Origin: an uncultured Muribaculaceae bacterium
Lineage (GTDB): Bacteria; Bacteroidota; Bacteroidia; Bacteroidales; Muribaculaceae
DNA length: 64,000 nucleotides
Direction: 5' to 3'
Assembly (NCBI GenBank): GCA_910586895.1
Contig: CAJUIW010000007.1
Coordinates: forward strand, 65,114 to 129,113
The notes below the pieces were generated by a model. That model searched no databases and was not told the origin of the DNA. It saw nothing but the letters and a program-made list of their open reading frames with translations. The first letter of the stretch is position 1. Every line of letters starts with the position of its first letter. Below are positions 59,283 through 64,000 of the stretch, in pieces. Position numbers and translations under genes: made by a program.

Positions 59283-61745
59283 TTATCGGAGTGAAGCTCC
59301 GAGTTTTTTCTCAAGATTGGTGACAATCTTCTTCATTGTAGCCTCGATCTGCTTGTCCTGAAGAGTCTTTTCGGCATCCTGAAGGGTGATTGCTATGGCG
59401 TAGCTCTTCTTCCCTTCCGGCAGGTTCTTGCCTTCGTACACGTCGAAGAGTTCCACTCCCTGAAGCAGCTTGCGTTCGCTTTCGCGTACGGTGGCTTCAA
59501 TCTGCTCCATCTTCACCGAGGTGTCCACAAGCAGGGCGAGGTCACGCTTCACCGGATGTGTCTTGGCAAGGGGTGTGTAGGTCACGTTGTGGCGTGCCGA
59601 CAGCTGTACCAGAGCCTGCCAGTCAAGCTGAGCGTAGAACACTTCCTGCTTTATGCCTGTGCGGTTGAGCTCGGCCTTTGCCACGATACCCATGTTGCCG
59701 AGCAGCTTGCCCGAGCGGGTCATGATGTCAAGCGAGGCTGAGTATATCTTGTTGGTGCCGGGCTGGAATTTGATGCCTGACTCTATGCCCATGCGCATCA
59801 GTATGTTGGTCACCACGGCTTTGAGGTCGTAGAAGGTGGCCGGCTGAGCCTGACGAGCCCAGTTGCCGGTGCGTATGTCGCCTGTGAGCCATATGCCGAG
59901 GCGTGAGCCTTCATGGAAGGGTGCCAGCGGCTTCTCGGCTGTCGACACTGCCTCAGGATCGCGGCGGTATACATTGCCGAATTCGTACATCAGCAGATTG
60001 TCGATGCGGCGGTTTATGTTGTGGGCCAGCGATTCGAGTCCGCCATATAGGAGTGTGCGGCGCATCAGGCACAGCTCATTGCTGAGCGGGTTGAGCAGAC
60101 GCACGCAGGTGTCTATCGGATACTCTTCCGAGTCGGCATAGTATGCTTCGGCGGTGAGCGAGTTGTTGAGAATCTCGTTGAATCCTATGGCGGTGAGCTG
60201 GTCGCTTATGATGTCGCGCAGGCGATTGTCGGCGTCCGCTTCTGACTGGTATGACAGCGATGAATGTACAGTGGTCGATATCTCCACATTGTTGTATCCG
60301 TAGATACGCAGGATATCCTCCACTACGTCGCAGGGACGGCGCACGTCAATGCGGTAGGTGGGCACGCGCAGCTGCAATGTGTCCTCCTGTCGTGAGGCTA
60401 TCTCTATCTCCAGTGAGCGGAGTATGCTGTCAATGGTGTCGTTGTCGATATCCTTGCCTATCAGCGAGCGTGTGTAGCTGTAGCTGAGTTCCACGGGGTA
60501 GGGTTCCACCGGCGAGGGGTAGATATCGGTGATGTCGCCGCAAATCTCGCCTCCGCATATCTCCTTGATAAGCATGGCGGCATATTTGAGGGCATACACT
60601 GTTATGTTCGGGTCGGTGCCGCGTTCGTAGCGGAACGATGCGTCGGTCGACAGTCCGTGACGGCGAGCTGACTTACGCACTGATGTGGGGTTGAAGCAGG
60701 CGCTTTCGAGGAAGATGTCGACAGTCTCTTCGGTCACACCCGAGTCAAGGCCGCCGAATACACCGGCTATGCACATCGGCTCTTCGGCAGAGCATATCAT
60801 GAGGTCCTCGGATGACAGCTTGTGCTCAACGGAGTCAAGTGTCACGAAGGGGGTTCCGTCGGCTACGGTGCGTACCTCTATGCGCCCGCCTTTAACCTTG
60901 CTGAGGTCAAAGCAGTGCAGGGGCTGTCCGAGTCCGAACAGTATATAGTTGGTCACGTCCACAACGCTGTTGATGGGGCGCTGTCCTATGGCTGTGAGGC
61001 GGTCCTTGAGCCACTGGGGGCTCTCCGTCACCTTGAGCCCGCGCATTGTCAGGCCTGAGTAGCGTATGCAGCGGGCGTAGTCGTCCACCTGCACAGGGAT
61101 GGCTCCGTCAGCTTTGTCGGCGGCGAATCCGCTTACATCGGGGAGTTTCAGGGGCGCGGGTTCGGCGTGAGCCGATGCCCAAGCCGAGAGGTCGCGTGCC
61201 ACACCGGCATGTGAGGCTGCATCGATACGGTTGGGGGTCAGATCCACCTCAAGCACGTAGTCGCTTGTCAGTCCGTAGAATTCGGCTGCCGGGGTTCCGG
61301 GCTTTACCTCGCGGTCAATCACTATGATGCCGTCGTGCGAGGTGCCTGTGCCTATCTCATCTTCGGCGCATATCATACCGAATGATTCAACGCCGCGTAT
61401 CTTTGACTTCTTGATTTTGAATTCCTTGTCGCCGTCATAGAGGGTTGTGCCTACTGTGGCCACCACCACTGTCTGTCCTGCGGCTACATTGGGAGCGCCG
61501 CATACTATCTGGGTGGCGTTGCCATCGCCCAGGTCAACGGTGGTTATGTGAAGATGGTCGCTGTCAGGATGCTCGGTGCATGTCAGCACCTTTCCTATCA
61601 CAAGCCCACGCAGTCCGCCGCGGATGCTTTCCACCTCTTCAACACCCCCGGTTTCCAGTCCTATGGAAGTTAAGGCATCGGCCAGCTCCTGCGGGGTCAG
61701 GTTCAGGTCGATATATTGCTTAAGCCAGTTGTATGATATGTTCAT
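59283..61745 (-). CDS. pheT: phenylalanine-tRNA ligase beta subunit
   Basis: 820 residues from the ATG at 61745 (MNISYNWLKQYIDLNLTP); a second ATG lies three codons upstream. Domains in order: N-terminal, tRNA-binding OB fold (about 40-150, GLVIGKVLTCTEHPDSDHLHI), B3/B4 editing-type region (RIDAASHAGVARDLSA ... SVVDVTNYILFGLGQPLHCFD), B5, catalytic-like core, and ferredoxin-fold anticodon-binding domain at the end (PVKRDLALLVD). It attaches phenylalanine to tRNA-Phe with PheS, which is encoded elsewhere. Followed by yebC. Confidence 0.96.
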   Translation of the reverse strand: MNISYNWLKQYIDLNLTPQELADALTSIGLETGGVEEVESIRGGLRGLVIGKVLTCTEHPDSDHLHITTVDLGDGNATQIVCGAPNVAAGQTVVVATVGTTLYDGDKEFKIKKSKIRGVESFGMICAEDEIGTGTSHDGIIVIDREVKPGTPAAEFYGLTSDYVLEVDLTPNRIDAASHAGVARDLSAWASAHAEPAPLKLPDVSGFAADKADGAIPVQVDDYARCIRYSGLTMRGLKVTESPQWLKDRLTAIGQRPINSVVDVTNYILFGLGQPLHCFDLSKVKGGRIEVRTVADGTPFVTLDSVEHKLSSEDLMICSAEEPMCIAGVFGGLDSGVTEETVDIFLESACFNPTSVRKSARRHGLSTDASFRYERGTDPNITVYALKYAAMLIKEICGGEICGDITDIYPSPVEPYPVELSYSYTRSLIGKDIDNDTIDSILRSLEIEIASRQEDTLQLRVPTYRIDVRRPCDVVEDILRIYGYNNVEISTTVHSSLSYQSEADADNRLRDIISDQLTAIGFNEILNNSLTAEAYYADSEEYPIDTCVRLLNPLSNELCLMRRTLLYGGLESLAHNINRRIDNLLMYEFGNVYRRDPEAVSTAEKPLAPFHEGSRLGIWLTGDIRTGNWARQAQPATFYDLKAVVTNILMRMGIESGIKFQPGTNKIYSASLDIMTRSGKLLGNMGIVAKAELNRTGIKQEVFYAQLDWQALVQLSARHNVTYTPLAKTHPVKRDLALLVDTSVKMEQIEATVRESERKLLQGVELFDVYEGKNLPEGKKSYAIAITLQDAEKTLQDKQIEATMKKIVTNLEKKLGASLR

Positions 61746-61813
61746 ATATGACAAAATTAACGCACAAAGTTACTAATCTATCCCGTAATCGCCAAATGTA
61801 AGCCAATCTATTG

Positions 61814-62590
61814 TCACTCGTCGGGAGTGAGTTGCGACAGGCGGCGTTCAAGCTCCGTAGTGGAAAGGCGTGTCGACAGCACTCCTCGGTAGGCCACGGA
61901 GATATTGCCGGTTTCCTCGGACACCACTATGGCAAAGGCGTCCGTAGCCTGCGATATGCCCAGTGCCGAGCGGTGGCGCAGTCCCAGTGCGCGGGGCACG
62001 TTGCGGTCGTGGCTCACAGGCAGGATGCATCCGGCCGATTTGATGCGGTCATGTGCTATTATCATGGCGCCGTCGTGCAACGGGGAGTTCTTGAAGAATA
62101 TGTTCTCTATAAGGCGGGCATTGATATTGGCGTCGATGATGTCGCCCGATTTCTCATAGTTTTCGAGCGAGAGCTCCTGCTCGATCACTATCAGCGCCCC
62201 GGTCTTGGTTTTCGACATGTTCATACATGCGTACACTATGGGGAGTATGTGGCGGCGCGCTCTTGAAGCGTCGCTCTCCTTGGCATGGCGGAACAGATTG
62301 CTCAGGAAGCGCCATCGCTTGTGGTCGCCCAGCTCCACAAGGAAGCGTTTTATCTGATCAAGAAACAGGATGACGAGTATCAGCAGTCCTATGCTCATGA
62401 ACTTGTCGAGCACGGTGCCTATAAGCTTCATCTCCAGAATCTGCGAGGCCACTACCCATACCATGATAAACGCGAGCACTCCGAAAAATACATTCAGTGT
62501 GCCTGATTCCTTCATTATCCGGTAGAGGTAGAAGAGCAGCAGAGCCGCTATGGCTATGTCAAAAGCATCTTTTATGGAAAAGGGTGGCAT
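61814..62590 (-). CDS. cdaA: diadenylate cyclase CdaA
   Basis: 258 residues. Three N-terminal membrane helices (about 10-24, 34-50, 65-82), then the DAC (DisA_N) domain with both catalytic motifs: HDGAMII (172-178) and RHRSALG (205-211). It makes c-di-AMP from two ATP at the inner face of the membrane; the messenger controls potassium and osmotic balance and cell wall. The CdaA partner CdaR is not next to it. It starts 12 nt after folP in the same operon, a pair often seen in Bacteroidota. Confidence 0.95.
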   Translation of the reverse strand: MPPFSIKDAFDIAIAALLLFYLYRIMKESGTLNVFFGVLAFIMVWVVASQILEMKLIGTVLDKFMSIGLLILVILFLDQIKRFLVELGDHKRWRFLSNLFRHAKESDASRARRHILPIVYACMNMSKTKTGALIVIEQELSLENYEKSGDIIDANINARLIENIFFKNSPLHDGAMIIAHDRIKSAGCILPVSHDRNVPRALGLRHRSALGISQATDAFAIVVSEETGNISVAYRGVLSTRLSTTELERRLSQLTPDE

Positions 62591-62602
62591 TGTATCGTTT
62601 TT

Positions 62603-63451
62603 TTATTGTAGCATGGATATTATCTTTACCGTGTGCACGGCCGCCTGCACATCATGCACACGCAGTATGGCGGCTCCTCCTATAAGGGCTGCCGCGTTGG
62701 CTGCGGTGGTGGCGCACAGAGCTTCGTCGGCGGTGATGTCGAGCAGACGTGTGAGCATCGATTTGCGCGACAGTCCTGCCAGCAGCGGGCGGTGGAATGC
62801 CTCCGAAAGCAGCGGCATATCCTTCAGCAGCTCGTAGTTCTGTTCGAGCGTTTTGGCAAATCCGAATCCGGGGTCGATTATCACATCGCTTACCCCGAGC
62901 TGTTCAAGCCGTCCGAGCGGTACAGAAAGCTCGTCGATGACACCGGCCGTCACACCGTCGGGATAGCAGGTGTGCTGCTGCATAGTAGCCGGAGTACCGC
63001 GCATGTGCATCAATATGTATGGTACCTGAAGCCGGGCCACGGTGTCAAGCATGCGGCTGTCAAGCGCCCCTCCGGAAATGTCGTTGATAATGTCGGCGCC
63101 CATCCGCTCCACAGCCTCACGGGCTACGTCGGCCCGGAATGTATCGACCGATACCGGAATCTCCTCCGATACCGCGCGGATAGCTTCCATCCCTACGGCA
63201 AGGCGGTCAATCTCCTCCTGAGGGCTGACATCATCGGCTCCTGGACGTGAAGAGTAAGCCCCTATATCTATCATGTCGGCTCCGTCGGCTATCATCTGTT
63301 CCACGCGCCGGCGTACATCATCGGCTCCCGAAGTACGTGAGCCGGCAAAGAATGAATCGGGTGTGACGTTGACTATCCCCATCACTTGCGGACGCTCTAT
63401 TACCAGCAGACGGTGAGGGATTCGGAGCGTGAAAGGCTGGAACTGTGGCAT
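62603..63451 (-). CDS. folP: dihydropteroate synthase
   Basis: 282 residues. Motifs: MGIVNVTPDSFFAGS (24-38), DIGAYSSRPGADDVS (about 62-76), INDISGG, ILMHMRGTPATMQ, DVIIDPGFGFAKT and GLSRKSM. It joins p-aminobenzoate to the pterin pyrophosphate in folate synthesis and is the target of sulfonamides. First gene of the folP-cdaA operon. Confidence 0.96.
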   Translation of the reverse strand: MPQFQPFTLRIPHRLLVIERPQVMGIVNVTPDSFFAGSRTSGADDVRRRVEQMIADGADMIDIGAYSSRPGADDVSPQEEIDRLAVGMEAIRAVSEEIPVSVDTFRADVAREAVERMGADIINDISGGALDSRMLDTVARLQVPYILMHMRGTPATMQQHTCYPDGVTAGVIDELSVPLGRLEQLGVSDVIIDPGFGFAKTLEQNYELLKDMPLLSEAFHRPLLAGLSRKSMLTRLLDITADEALCATTAANAAALIGGAAILRVHDVQAAVHTVKIISMLQ

Positions 63452-64000
63452 TACGGAATGGTAAAATTCGATTATACGGCGAAATTAGTCATTCTGTCCC
63501 GTAAATCCAAATCTATATCTTTGAGGTATAAATTGGTGCGTTGCCCATGTTACCCGTTTCCATGTTACCCGGTGTTTCCCATGTTACCGCGTTACCGCCT
63601 CGGGAAACAGGGAAACATCGGTAACATGGGTAACATGCCTCCCCGAATATGCGCGTGCGATAAAAAGGTTCAGCTTGGGGACAGTCCGTATCGTATCTTT
63701 GCAGTGTACTATGCACTTTTCTGACACTCCTTGTTCATCCGCTCTCTTCTTTAAGAGAGAGAATGAGGAGAGGGGGAGCGTATATATAGTGCCTGCTACG
63801 CAGTCATATATATCTGACAGGGATAGAGGCGCATTCATAAAAATATGAATGCAGAGAGGCATAAATGATTATTGGATCATATCAGATAGAGTGAGGGATA
63901 CCTGAAGGTATCCATGGCCCTGCAATATTGTTTGTATTCAGCCATTGTACGGACATCGCTTTGCGTTTTAGCGGTCGGAAGACTTAATCTGGCGATTTAT
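63452..64000. repeat. intergenic region with inverted ~390-bp repeat, right copy, and palindrome copy 4
   Basis: 63553-63945 is the complement of 49303-49690, with a few substitutions and one ~13-nt insertion near 63643-63655 (tgcctccccgaat). Palindrome copy 4 lies at about 63548-63640 and the ggatacc/ggtatcc hairpin at about 63897-63914. Beyond 63945, tacggacatcgctttgcg resembles a hairpin arm at about 48274-48293. A 92-codon frame on the minus strand (63584-63862) is open here but closed in the other copy, so I do not call a gene. Confidence 0.75.

Noticed and set aside
63584..63862. 92-codon ORF on the minus strand
   Set aside because: It lies inside the duplicated intergenic element, and the same frame is stopped in the other copy at 49303-49690; the tail is translated palindrome.

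Overview
The window is a Bacteroidales chromosome segment, most like the family Muribaculaceae. The evidence is a SusD/SusE-type polysaccharide locus, promoters of the Bacteroidetes type (-7 box TAnnTTTG, near -33 TTG), start codons without Shine-Dalgarno sequences, and typical Bacteroidota core genes (CdaA, TamB, a PurF paralogue, C69 peptidase, GH89). Species cannot be fixed from the sequence alone.

Layout. (1) 1-6.87 kb: the 3' part of a galactan utilisation locus (SusD, surface glycan-binding lipoprotein, GH53 endo-galactanase, GH2 beta-galactosidase), closed by a terminator. (2) 6.9-13.4 kb: lipoproteins, a KilA-N protein, a Crp-type regulator divergent from an SMR exporter and a NimA-like flavoprotein, an EFR1-type ferredoxin, a broken acetyltransferase and decayed DNA. 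(3) 13.5-22.3 kb: AT-rich accessory DNA with a DNA-binding protein/Fic-Doc pair, then a cassette of a 1009-residue WG-repeat protein, a frame-disrupted gene, a membrane-anchored CxxC-repeat protein and an AbiH-type abortive infection protein, ending in a Fic-like gene remnant. (4) 22.3-27.0 kb: CAT-like acyltransferase with AraC regulator, a Sel1-repeat three-gene operon and a DUF6140-like protein. (5) 27.1-35.8 kb, all on the minus strand: the most notable part, see below. (6) 36.3-38.0 kb: a type II restriction-modification pair abutting tRNA-Phe(GAA), which marks the edge of the accessory region. (7) 38.2-64 kb: GC-richer core genes (sdaA, ppiD, metK with a long structured-looking leader, cdd, C69 peptidase, GH89, tamB, purF-like, HIT, greA, an ion channel, yebC, pheT, cdaA, folP), interrupted by a RAYT transposase, many short hairpins and a ~385-bp inverted duplicated intergenic element.

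The candidate undescribed system is 27102-35826. It encodes two paralogous uracil-DNA-glycosylase-like proteins, a DprA/SLOG-like protein, a DnaB-C-like protein without a Walker A motif, an ABC-type AAA ATPase, a three-part HAD fusion, a DIP1984-family protein, a WYL regulator and two small proteins. Four of its promoters carry the same 19-bp palindrome (RCYGMC-N7-GGCAGY) exactly 9 nt from a TAnnTTTG box, so they look like one regulon, most simply controlled by the WYL protein. I infer a DNA-damage or phage-responsive defence module; nothing in the sequence proves the activity.
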